Shown here in pieces: positions 34,515 to 45,000 of a stretch of DNA of 64,000 nt; within the stretch, counting starts at the first letter, position 1; the number at the start of each line of letters is the position of its first letter. Both the position numbers and the translations under genes were made by a program. This DNA is from Cliona cf. orientalis (Eukaryota > Porifera > Demospongiae > Clionaida > Clionaidae), in NCBI GenBank assembly GCA_963930775.1, contig OZ005695.1, forward strand, positions 7,998,001-8,062,000, given 5' to 3'. The notes beneath the pieces were generated by a model. The model was not told the origin of the DNA. It worked only from the letters and a program-made list of their open reading frames with translations, and searched no databases.

Positions 34515-34640
34515 GCGCCCGTTAATCTGCGCATGCGCAAATCTCCACCATGCCAGAGCACGTGTATCGATGGGCAATTAGTGCTTAATTGGATTCCACT
34601 GGTAGTTTGTGAGAGGCGTGTCGTTGAAACAAGTATAACG
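34515..34640 (+). promoter_or_regulatory. MLALL-type promoter with NRF-1-like palindrome
   Basis: AGCGCCCGTTAATCTGCGCA continues to a TGCGCATGCGCA palindrome about 100 bp before the ATG. The same block precedes the paralogue at 38321 (38187-38212). The palindrome matches the NRF-1 consensus known from animals; its use here is inferred from conservation between the two copies. Confidence 0.55.
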
Positions 34641-37226
34641 ATGCTTGCTTTACTGGTGCTTCAGTTATTGGTGATTCCTACTCTCACCTTGTGTGCTCAG
34701 CATGGTTCTAATTTGGATGGATCGATATCTGGGCTGTCATTCCTGGCTATCCAGAACAACGAAGACAGTGGAGGTGTAGAGATAATCATCGTAAGCAACA
34801 ATGCAAAAGATTTATCCGAGCAACAGCAGTCTCAGATTCATATTCCAGGCCACAGTTTGTCCTCAGGATGTGGTGATCACTACTTTCGATGCCAGGGGGA
34901 TAATCTTTTGGTGGAAACTTTATTCCTCGAGGATGGCAGAGAGTTTGAGGTCATCTTTATTCCACTGGATGATGGTTTACTACTTTTAAATCATTGGTGT
35001 GATTCAACTAGTCAAAGAGTTGCCAATAACTGCTCATGGAATACAACTTTTTCAAACTCTTTGTCTAACTGTCGTCCCACAGTAGTCTACAACATCAGTG
35101 GCAAGGTCTATACTGTGTGCATGAGCTCAATAAATCAATACTTTAGCATGTATGAAGTACGACTGCATCTAAGTGGAACAGCAATTGTAAATGCAACACT
35201 TTTGGGACCGCTGACTGAAATTAATTCACTAACCACTTCAGATTTATCTAATTTTGTTCTTGTGGGACACATGGTCTACTTTGCCCTTGGTAATACTATT
35301 GTTGTCATGGACATCTTGGACTCAACACGGACACATAAATATCCAGAATTACCCGAATGTGCTCAAATTCACAAACTCATTTCTATTACTGGTTCTGGGA
35401 ATCAACAGTTACTGGTAGCCTATTGCACGGACGGATACATTATCTTTGATCCAGTGTTTGGAGACTGGACTGGCATACAACATTTCCCAAGAAATGAGGT
35501 ACCATACCTATGTCCTGACAACAGCTACAGAGTTACCCATTTCATTAATGATACTGTACACTTTTCAGTAAGAGGTGTGTTAATAAGCACAATCAACAAT
35601 GTAAACATCAGCAGTGGTATCTGCTTTAGCAGTCAAAGCATAACTTATTTTGCTTACTCAGATCGGGAACACAACAGTATCTTTGTATACAACTTCATTA
35701 CACAAACCCACTATGGTAACCCTACGTTTCCTTATGATTGCTCAAATACTATGGAATGCCCCCAATTGCTTTTGCTGGGGAATCGTTATATGATTGTCCG
35801 TGATGCTAACAATATCGTTGTTCTTGATACTACTTCTAACTTCAGCCTGGTATTGAACAAGACGTCAGGATGGGCAACTCAAACTTTGCTCACAGTGAGC
35901 CATATGAGTGCTAATGATGTGTCTACCGTTGCGCCACCATCATCAGATTCTACTGTTGTGCCAACAGCTGATATACAAACTGACATTCCTGAGGATAACG
36001 TGCCTAGTACAGGTTTTCCCAATGAAGTGACTACCAATGCAGCTCCCATAACTACCACTGATCTTACTATTCCAATTACTGAGCAGTCAAAATCAACTGA
36101 TCTTCAATTACCACTGATCATAGTAGGATCAATAGCGGCTTTGGTAATCATCATCAATATCATCGCCATCACTATTTACTTCTTCAAGCACTACAGAAAA
36201 CACCACAGGTAAAATAATAAATATTAGGAGTGAACCTTATAGCTGTGCTCATCTAAGAGTGTTAATAACATAGACTACCAGTAACTTGAGTAAATTCATT
36301 GTGAGGTACCTATGTAGCTAGCATAATACCAGTGCTTCAGTTTGTGTGCCCAGCTTGGCAAGTATACAGTAACTATGATTGATACCAGAACAGCACTGGG
36401 AAACCAACCACATACTGCAACATCTGCTGTTTTTCAGTACATGATGTAGCCAGCCATACTCTGCTCTGTGGGGATGGGAACATAATATGTGTGGTAGTCT
36501 ATATAAATTATAGCCCTCCATTGTTTCACTTTGAGGGGATAATTTATTACTCAATGCCACTTTTAATTAACTGAATGGGTGTGCATGCAGTAGTGACTCA
36601 GTGTTCCCAAGGAAATTTCAAAATAATAATATATTTATAGCTAGGCAAAACACTGATATTGTTATCAATTTGTTGTGTTTCTTGAAGTCTTATAATAATA
36701 GCTATATATAATATTCTTATTTTGAAAACAATATTATTATTAATATTGCACTTTAAAATTAATTTTCCATCATGCAGTTATAGTCTTCTCCTCCAACTGG
36801 ACAGTGTGGCTAACACTGTGGATGGACAAATGGGTAAGTATGTATGCACAGTTATAGAACATACTATGATTGGTTAAGCTTAGCTATTTGCTCATCAATC
36901 TTGAGCTTTCTCAGTGAATCAGTGTGAAATTTGAAAAATTATATAGGGTCAAAAAATATGTTTTCTACTGCCATAGCAAATAATGCTTGTAATAATTATG
37001 TGTAGCTTTTCTATGATATAATAGAATCAGATGATACCGTGGCACCACCACCATCATATTCATCAGTGGTCAGTGAAATTATTCATGAAGGTATTGCTAC
37101 CATCAATGCATGCTCTGACAATACTGAGTCACATGATGGCTATTGTTATATACATCTGCAGAATCCAATGCTCCAAAAACTGAAGCTTTTGAAGTGACAT
37201 GTAAAGTAGCAACTGACAAAAATTAA
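34641..37226 (+). CDS. MLALL-type receptor with PPSY tail
   Basis: Exons: 34641-36208, 36778-36833, 37025-37090 and 37162-37226. The start is set by the signal peptide MLALLVLQLLVIPTLTLCA, which is shared with 38321; the frame is also open further upstream. The ectodomain has HSLSSGCGDHYFRCQ, VIFIPLDDGLLLLNHW, PTVVYNISGKVYTVCM, NFVLVGHMVYFALG, LLVAYCTDGYIIFDPVFGDW, VPYLCPDNSYRVTHF and PYDCSNTMECPQLL. A long Thr/Ser stalk and the helix LPLIIVGSIAALVIIINII follow in the same exon, unlike in the MGRPG and MMGSCS types. The tail starts KHYRKHH and carries APPPSYSSV, a PPxY motif of the kind bound by WW domains such as those of NEDD4 ligases, and ends KVATDKN. From about residue 225 to 330 the sequence resembles the MGRPG type more than its own sister, so it is a mosaic. 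Confidence 0.85.
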
Positions 37227-37239
37227 TTGTCAACTTCTT

Positions 37240-37475
37240 TTATTGTTAGCTTATGCAGTTTGACGGTCTAGCTGATTTTAATAATCCGAGGCTGTATATA
37301 ATATGGCTATGTTTGTACTTGTATGTTGTATTAGTCCTGTTCCTAGATGTGCGCAAGAATGTGACTTGGGAATGAGACTGGGAATACACTGCCTGCACAT
37401 GCTCAAAGGATTATGTACAACAGCAAAATATATTCTGTTACTCCCACTGACTAGTCAACTGAGGGTGGTTATGAT
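37240..37475 (+). promoter_or_regulatory. MGRPG-type promoter block, copy 1
   Basis: Shared elements in order: TAATCCGAGGCTGTAT, GTCCCGTTCCTAGA-like, CAAGAATGTGACTTGGGAAT, GAATACACTGCCTGC, CATGCTCAAA and CTCCCACTGACTA. The block recurs before all MGRPG-type copies (42.6, 48.0, 51.4, 55.1 and 62.2 kb), which argues for a real control region. Here it precedes a dead gene. Confidence 0.55.
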
Positions 37476-38160
37476 ATGGGACGGCCTGGATACAAGGCTA
37501 GGTTGCTGCAAATTTTAGCTCTTCTCCCTCTGATAAGAATAGCTCCAGTGAGTCTACTGTCAACACGTGAAGGACTATAAGCTGACACTACTAGCTGCCA
37601 TTCGGAGCAGTAAAAGTGGATTAGAGGTTCGCACTCTTTTCCCTGAATATTATGCATGGCTCTAGTAGAGCAAGCCAATGGTCCGATTATGACTTGGAGC
37701 CTCAGATCATGATGAACCAATTCCCAATCACAGTCTACATGTCTTCAGAGTGTGGTGATTAATACTTTCGATGCTAAGAACTTTTGATTGTCCACGCACA
37801 AAATGACAGTAGGGAATTGATTATCATCTTTGTATCATTGGAGAATGGTATGCTCCTTTTAAGCTGTTGGCATAATTCAGTGATGATGGAGAGAAGCGTT
37901 CAAGTTATTATAAATAGCTCCAACTGTAGCCCCACCGTATTCTATAACGTTGACGGCAGTTTATACAATTTGCATTAACTCATTATCATCTCAGTAATAA
38001 TGCTGTATACTATTATGAGGTATGGCTGGCTCAGTGACCAAATTTGAAGGTGCAGAATTTGTTGAACCGTTGGTAAAAGTATCAATTTGTCTTCCTCACA
38101 GTCACTGCCGAACCTTACGGTTAATGTAGATCACATGAATCATGATCTTCTTTGCCTCTT
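37476..38160 (+). pseudogene. truncated MGRPG-type receptor
   Basis: It begins with MGRPGYKARLLQILALLPLI. Indels then break the frame (GTGAGTCTACTGTC near 37530, a stop near 37760). Short blades remain readable (LIIIFVSLENGMLLLSCWHN, NCSPTVFYNVDGSLY). Homology ends near 38155 (ATCTTCTTTGC), where the MLALL-type promoter of the next gene begins. It is a 5' fragment left by a deletion or unequal exchange. Confidence 0.8.
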
Positions 38161-38186
38161 TGCTGACCTAGAACGTAGTGGCTAAG

Positions 38187-38320
38187 CGCCCGTTAATCTG
38201 CGCATGCGCAAATTCCTAGCACGTGCATAGAATCATTGATTATCTAATGTGCTTAATTGGATTCCATGGTTACACTGCCAGTTTTACACTGCCGCGTGTC
38301 GTTGAAAAAAAAGCGTAACG
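38187..38320 (+). promoter_or_regulatory. MLALL-type promoter, second copy
   Basis: AAGCGCCCGTTAATCTGCGC and the TGCGCATGCGCA palindrome match 34515-34550, followed by GTGCTTAATTGGATTCCA as in the first copy. Confidence 0.55.
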
Positions 38321-41300
38321 ATGCTTGCTCTACTGGTGCTTCAGTTATTGGTGATTTCAACTCTTACCTTGTGTGCTCAGCATGGTTCTAATTTGCATGG
38401 ATCGATATTTGGGCTGTCATTCCTGGCTATCCAGAACAACGAAGACAGTGGAGGTGTAGAGATAATCATCTTAAGCAACAATACAAAAAATTTATCCGAG
38501 CAACAGCAGTCTCAGATTCATATTCCAGGCCACAGTTTGTCCTCAGGATGTGGTGATCACTACTTTCGATGCCAGGGGGATAATCTTTTGGTGGAAACTT
38601 TATTCCTCGAGGATGGCAGAGAGTTTGAGGTCTTCTTTATTCCACTGGATGATGGTTTACTGCTTTTAAGTCATTGGTGTGATTCAACTAGTCAGAGAGT
38701 GGCCAATAACTGCTCATGGAATACAACTCTTTCAAATTTCTTGTCTAACTGTCGTCCCACGGTAGTCTACAACATCAGTGGCAAGGTCTATACTGTGTGC
38801 ATGAGCTCAATAAATCAATATTTCAGCATTTATGAATTACGACTGCATCTAAGTGGAACAGCAATTGGAAATGCAACAATTTTGGGACCGCTAACTGAAA
38901 TTCGGATTTTTAATTCACAATCCACTTCAGATTTATCTAATTTTGTTCTTGTGGGAGACAGGGTTTACTTTGCCCTTGGTAGTACTATTGTTGTGTTGGA
39001 CATCCTGGACTCAACACAGACACAACAATATCCTGAACTACCTCAATGCCCTCAAGTTTATAAACTTGTAGAGTCTGCCGGTGCTGGAAGTCAAACAGTA
39101 CTGATAGCCTATTGCACAGATGGATACGTTCTCTATGATCCAGTGTATGGAGATTGGTCCACAAGATTCCTCTTCTCAAGTAGCGGGGTACCATATCTGT
39201 GTCCCAACAAGATCTATAGAGCTACTCTTTTCACAGAATCTGGTACCTTACAATTTTCAGCAAGGGATTCAATAATAATCACAATCAACAATGCAAACAT
39301 AAGCAACGGCATCTGTTTTGAATCTCAAAATATAACATATTTTGCCTACTCAGATCAGCAACATAACAGTGTCTTTGTATTCGACTTCATTGCACAAATA
39401 TACTACTCTGTATCTTCTTTTAAGACTCCTCAACTACTTTTACTGGGGAATCATTACATGATTATCCATGATGCCAACAATGTCATTGCTCTTGATACTA
39501 TTTCCAATTTCAGCCTGGTATTAAACGTGAGTCTGATGTCAGGATGGGCAACTCAAACTTTGTTCACAGTGAGCCATATGAGTGCTAATGATGTGTCTAC
39601 CGTTGCACCACCCACCACAGTAGCTACTAATAGAGCTGATGAAGTGTTGACATCAGATTCTACTGTTGTGTCAATAGACATACAAACTGACATTCCTGAG
39701 GATAACGTGCCTAGTACAGGTTTGCCCAATAAAGTGACCAATGCAATTCCCACAACTACCACCAATCTTACTATTCCAATTACTGAGCAGTCAAAATCAA
39801 CTGATCTTCAACTACCACTGATCATAGTAGGATCAATAGCGACTTTGGTAATCATCATCAATATCATCGCCATCACTATTTACTTCTTCAAGCGATACAG
39901 AAAACACCACAGGTAAAATAGTATTTAAAAGGATAATAATTATTAGGAGTGAACCTTATAGCTGTGCTCATCTACGACTATCAACAATATAGACTACTAG
40001 GAAATAAATTCATTGTGAGGTACCTATATGCAGCTAGCATAATAGCAGTGCTTCAGTTTGTGTGCCCAGCTTGGCAAGTACTACGGTTGATACCATGCAG
40101 AACAGCGCCGGGAAACCAAATTAATCATGTACTGCAACATCTGCTGTTTTCAGTACATGATATAGCCAGCCATGTACTATCAATAATAATATTTAATATG
40201 CATGTGCTACAGGTGCAGTGTAGTCTACAGTACCAACCATCGTGGGTGCATATGTGTGTAGGTAGTCTATACCCTCTATTGTTTCACTATGAGGTGACAA
40301 TTAAACACAATGCAACTATAGTTCTAACTGAATGGGTGTGCATGCAGTCGCATTTCTGTGACTCGGTGTTCCCAAGGAAATTTCATAACAATATGTGATC
40401 TGCTATGAGAAAAGGGACCATTGAATTTTGTGGACGATGATATTGTTCAATTTTAGCTAGTCAACAAAATTATGTAGTTGGTAGTGAGTAGCTACAGCCT
40501 ATGTTTGTATAGGCACAAACAGAGCAGATTAGCTACATGAACAGTACATTACTCCATACATGCAACAACTGTCAAGCTACATACTCAGTGGAGTAGGAAG
40601 TAATCGCATGTTGCAGGGGCCACTGGTAAAAGTTGTGGGTGTGGCTTTGATTACTGCATGAATTTTGTGATCACAATTATTCTTTTGTAGAGGTCATAAT
40701 ATTTTAAATTAGACTTTTACGAAGAAAGTCTGATATAATATTATGATGAAAAGTGGAAGAATACATACACAAGGATTTTGTATCAAGCCTGATTATTGGG
40801 GGGGGAGGCAAGCCCCCCTACTGATATATTGGAGGGACCAGTGGCCCCGTGGTCCCCCTGGTTCCTACTCCACTGATACTACAACCAAAAAAAACTCCCA
40901 AATGGTCCCTTTTCTCATAGCTGGTCACACTGATTATTATAGGCAAAATAGCTACTTGATAGTTGTTGTGTCTCTTGATAATTATTATAGCTAAATGTTG
41001 CACTTGAAATTTCCTATGTGCAGTTATAATCTTCTCCTCCAACTGGATAGTGTGAATAACACTATGGATGGACAAATGGGTAAGTATGTATGCATGACGT
41101 CGACAGCAGTACATGTAGCTAGCTACATGCAGATGTAAAATATTTATCTTAGAACATACTGTGGTTGGATTAAGCTTAGCTATTTACTCGTCACTCTTGG
41201 TGAATCAGTGTGAACTTCGAAAATTAGTGGTCAAAAAAATGTGTTTTCTACTGCCATAGCAATTACAGTCGAGCCTCCAAACAAAGGACACTTTGGGAAC

Positions 41301-42591
41301 GGGCCTCTTGTCCTTTGCTTGGAGGTTGTCCCTATCTCAGAGGTTCATGATTTTTCAACCCATTTTGGTTAGTAAATGCACTGAAATGCATGATAAGAGT
41401 AGTAGAGATGATAATCAAGTGGTTGGTATGTTCTATTTTTAGTATCAACATAGCACAGGCTGAATTTGTTTTTTTTTTCTAAAGTACTGGCTACTCCAAA
41501 ATCATTATCTGGATTCAAGGCTAATATTATCGCGCATGCGGCATAATATCGTGACCGCCTAGATTGCGGCAAAGATGGGCGTGGCATCATTAATTTAAGG
41601 GCGTGGTTATTGAGAGGCAGTTTTGCATTGAAAAATCACGTTGGGAGCTTGGATCTTGTCCGCTGTCCGGAATCGAGAAGCGTCCGTTTCTCGGAGGTCG
41701 CTAAGGCCACTATTGGTTGGAAATTTACGGAAATTAGTTTCTCATCCCCCACCCGCATAGAATTTTGCCCCCGCTTCAATCTCGTCATTATGCCATTATA
41801 TACTACTACGCATGCGCAGATCTGCCTCGCGAGCTATCTGACCACGCTAGTATTGCTTCTTTGTGTGTGCATTTTGTTATTATTGTTTTGTTATCAAGAA
41901 GTGTTTACATAACACATTTCCTGGAATGCACTAATGTAATTAAATAATGGCGTAATGGTAATGTACCGCCCGCCTGCATCTGGGAAAGTCCCTGATGAGA
42001 AACTACTATTCAACAAATAGTGGCCTAATGTACTATCAGTGCCTCTAAGTATACGGATATTTCAGTATTTTTACTGAATTCTGACCATAAATAGCTAGCT
42101 ACTGATAAAATTTCAAAAATACTGAAAACTGGGGGAATATAGTACATACATCGTATATGGAGCTCTTTGTAAAGTACTGAAAATATTATATGCAAAATAC
42201 TGAAAAAGGGGAATATTTATACTGAAAGACAGGAGAACAGCTTGGAGGCACTGTAATTCAATCGGTAACACGGCACTTGTCCGCTATAGAGAGGTTGTCC
42301 GCTTCTCGGAGGCCCCGGTCTGTAATCGGAGGCTCGACTGTAATGTAACAGTTCATAATAATCATGAATAGCTTTTCTATGACATTGTAGAATCAGATGA
42401 TACCGTGGCACCACCACCATCGTATTCATCAGTGGTCAGTGAAATTATTCATGAAGGTATTATTACATTAATATATGCATGCCCTGACAATACTGAGTCA
42501 CATGATGGCTATTGTTATATCTGCAGAATCCGATGCTACACAAACTGAAGCTTTTGAAGTGACATATAAAGTAGCAACTGGCAAAAATTAA
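38321..42591 (+). CDS. MLALL-type receptor with PPSY tail, mosaic ectodomain
   Basis: Exons: 38321-39912, 41024-41079, 42391-42456 and 42527-42591, with the same phases as the gene at 34641. The signal peptide is MLALLVLQLLVISTLTLCA. Residues 1 to about 225 and the last third match 34641 closely. The middle (PQCPQVYKLVES … YDPVYGDWSTRFLFSSSGVP … DSIIITINNANISNGIC) matches the MGSCN type at 59443 instead. The conserved Cys pair of the PYDC…CPQ blade is missing (YSVSSFKTPQLL). The stalk is Thr/Ser-rich, the helix LPLIIVGSIATLVIIINII, and the tail includes YNLLLQLDSVNNTMDGQM, APPPSYSSVVSE and KVATGKN. Introns 1 and 2 contain a 290-bp MITE and a 1.07-kb pogo-like element. I infer a type I receptor recruiting WW-domain proteins. 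Confidence 0.85.
40586..40875. mobile_element. MITE with CAGTGGAGTAGGAA termini in intron 1
   Basis: A perfect 14-bp inverted repeat bounds 290 bp, with the 5-bp target duplication ATACT at 40581-40585 and 40876-40880. An element with the same ends and the same ATACT site lies at 53345-53639 in the paralogous intron, so insertion preceded that duplication. The 5-bp duplication and C-A-G start suggest one superfamily with 9326. Confidence 0.9.
41266..42340. mobile_element. pogo/Tigger-like non-autonomous element in intron 2
   Basis: The termini CAGTCGAGCCTCC and complement are flanked by TA (41264-41265 and 42341-42342). CAGT…GAG…CTCC ends with a TA target are typical of pogo/Tigger elements. 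It is 1,075 bp; no transposase frame is recognised. It is absent from the corresponding intron at 36834-37024 and lies just upstream of the PPSY exon. Confidence 0.8.
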
Positions 42592-42603
42592 TAATTATTG
42601 TCA

Positions 42604-42852
42604 ATTTTTTTAAGCTTATGCAGATTTGACGGCCTAATTGATTATAATAATCCGAGGCTGTATTTAATATAGCTATATATAATTATGCACTTGAATGTTG
42701 TATCTAGTCCCGTTCCTAGATGCGTGCAAGAATGTGACTTGGGAATGAGACCGAGAATACACGGCCTACGCATGCTCAAAGAATAATTGAATAATTATGT
42801 AGAACGGGACTTCCCAAATTCTGTCACTCCCACTGACTAATCAACTGACAAT
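42604..42852 (+). promoter_or_regulatory. MGRPG-type promoter block, copy 2 (displaced)
   Basis: It contains TAATCCGAGGCTGTAT, CCCGTTCCTAGATGCGTGCA, GTGACTTGGGAATGAGACCG and CACTGACTAATCAACTGACA. In other copies this last motif lies within about 50 bp of the ATG. Here about 2.1 kb of extra sequence separates it from the start at 45001. Confidence 0.55.
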
Positions 42853-42867
42853 ATATTATAGTATATA

Positions 42868-43013
42868 CTTATTGCCATAGTAGAACGACGATACCGGGAA
42901 ATATCACGAGTTCATTGCCGCGTATTGTTACGAGTGCGAAGCACGAGTAACAATGCAAAAGGCAATGAACGAGTGGTATTTCCGAGGTATCGTCGTTCTA
43001 CTATGGCAATAAG
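42868..43013. repeat. 146-bp near-perfect hairpin
   Basis: CTTATTGCCATAGTAGAACG and following bases pair with the complement at the right end, and pairing continues to a central GTTACGAGTGCGAAGCACGA turn. Arms of about 70 bp have few mismatches. It is probably a foldback MITE; the RNA would form a long stem. Confidence 0.85.
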
Positions 43014-43920
43014 GTATTTATCGTATATTTAAGAAGTCTATTCTGTACTGGACCTTTAGTACTAAGCTCGAGCGGCAAAGCTAAGAAGGGACCGTTGTTT
43101 TGGCGATGGCCGCCGACATTTCAGGCTAAGTAAGGTAAGGGCAGCGGCACCGTGGCTCATTTATCTAACTCGGGCAACAAAAATGACTGATAGCAGCAAC
43201 TCACTTTCTTCTCTGGCGCTCAACGTTCAACCATTGTTCAACGTTTCGTTATTAAAGGCGTTTCAACACTATACATGTACATGTATATATGGCGATCATG
43301 TGACAAACACGGATTTTGCACGTGACGAACACGACTGATATGATAGAGTGGATGCTTCTATTATGAGTCAGCATGTATTATGGGTCATCCATACTAACAA
43401 ATGAGGTAGTGTCCAATTGTTGGGTCACTAAACTGTACCTTACAAGATCTATTATCTGATAAATTGTCTCCGCTACCTGATGTATTTTCATGTGAGTTTA
43501 CACATGCTTTGTGTTGAATTTATAAAAAGAAGGAATTTCCGTTTTTGCTGTCCTACCTAAGCAAAATGTATCATTCTTAGCCCATCCAAGTGCCATTAGT
43601 TTGTGTTCACACCATGCCTCACATCTAGATGGCTGCCATGGACATACCATCACTTGAAAGAACCTTGTGACTGCTGATTTACATACCAGTTAAGGTGGTG
43701 ACTCATAATACCAGCAGGCGACCCATAATACATTCAGTAATATGGCTGACAAAATAATTTTTAAAAAATCATGATTTTTTCTACATGCAATATCGTTCGC
43801 AACCCATGCAATAGACACCTTGGGAAGTCCTTAAAAAATGCAACCACAATAATAACCCCCTAATTACCTATATGTGATCTATCACTGTTTAAGTGACTCA
43901 TAACTGCAACATCTACTCTA

Positions 43921-44364
43921 TACCGTAGACTCTGGTTAATAAGCGCATGCGCTTATAGCGGTAAACGGAATGACAGTATGCGCTTAATAAAGGATATGCG
44001 CTTATAAGGCACATAACCACGCCCACTAACGTTTGGGCACGTGATGGATGCGAGGCCCGCTAGCACTGTACCAACGCTCGATCGATCGATCGAGCACTTT
44101 AACGTTTACAGTTGCCGCTCAAGATGATGAGTGCTGGCGATTTGTCGATCTTTTTGCATGATAACGTTATTCGTGGCCATCATTTCTCCAAAGATAGCTG
44201 GACTCCAAATACTTTCCAGCCGGTCAAGGTCAGGTTCATAGAACGCCACGCCTATTAAGCGCATGCGCTTAATAAACAATAGCTTATGACAAGAAGAGGG
44301 CATGCGCTTAATAAATAATATGCGCTTAATAGCGAGGTGCGCTTAATAACCAGAGTTTACGGTA
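43921..44364. mobile_element. MITE with TACCGTARACTCTGGTTA termini
   Basis: About 27 bp of inverted repeat: TACCGTAGACTCTGGTTAAT on the left and the complement of TACCGTAAACTCTGGTTATT on the right. TA at the edges fits a TA-target family. Five or more GCGCATGCGCTTA-like units lie inside both ends. Confidence 0.8.
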
Positions 44365-44396
44365 TGGGAACAGTAGTGGGGTCTGGGGACGAGACT

Positions 44397-44442
44397 ATGG
44401 GATCCGGGATCGGATCCGGGATCGGATCCGGGATCGGATCCG
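44397..44442. repeat. GGGATCGGATCC tandem repeat
   Basis: About four copies of a 12-bp unit rich in GGATCC palindromes. A TAGTCTCGT-type motif (in reverse, GGGGACGAGACTA) lies just before it. Confidence 0.8.
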
Positions 44443-45000
44443 GAACAGAGGAGGTTGGACATGACGCATATTTACGCCATAGTCACATGACCTTGGTATG
44501 CAATTATGCTGCCACGCGTTCAAAAGAATGCCATTTGCGAGTGTAGCTGGTAGCTAAAATGTTTGCGTTTGTGAACTATGGCCAAATCTGAAGCTGAAAC
44601 GGAGACGAATCGTGTAGATCTAATGTTATAACGGCGAAAGAAGCTGACTGCAATCGACAAATACTGTTTTTGATGTTGCCATTCTGAGGAACGAGTTTTC
44701 TCGATTTGCAAGAAGTGTGAGGGGTGGACGGGCGGGTATGGCGCTGGATCTTCTTTTCTCATGGATTTCAACTTGCTTTCACATTTAAAACTGTCGTCAA
44801 GGCTTTAGATAGTGACTTACATTTTGTACAGTGTTAATGTGTTATATATGGGGCAACACGCCCACTTTTGTGCGCACGTGATCGTGTCCAACCTCCTCGG
44901 CCTCTATATGGGAAATTATCATACGTGTTTCCACCCACGCGTTTCCCATATGTTTGTATTACGGGTCAAAGTTCAATATACGATAAAGGGTGGTTAAGAT

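Larger units (their letters stand above)
42853..44985. other. 2.1-kb composite insertion between promoter and MGRPG-type gene
   Basis: Homology with the other MGRPG-type upstream regions stops at 'actgacaata' and resumes at 'agggtggtt' before the ATG. The insert holds a long hairpin (42868-43013), a GCGCATGCGCTTA-rich MITE (43921-44364) and a 12-bp tandem repeat (44397-44442). The sections 43014-43920 and 44443-44985 hold no gene I can support. Confidence 0.6.
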
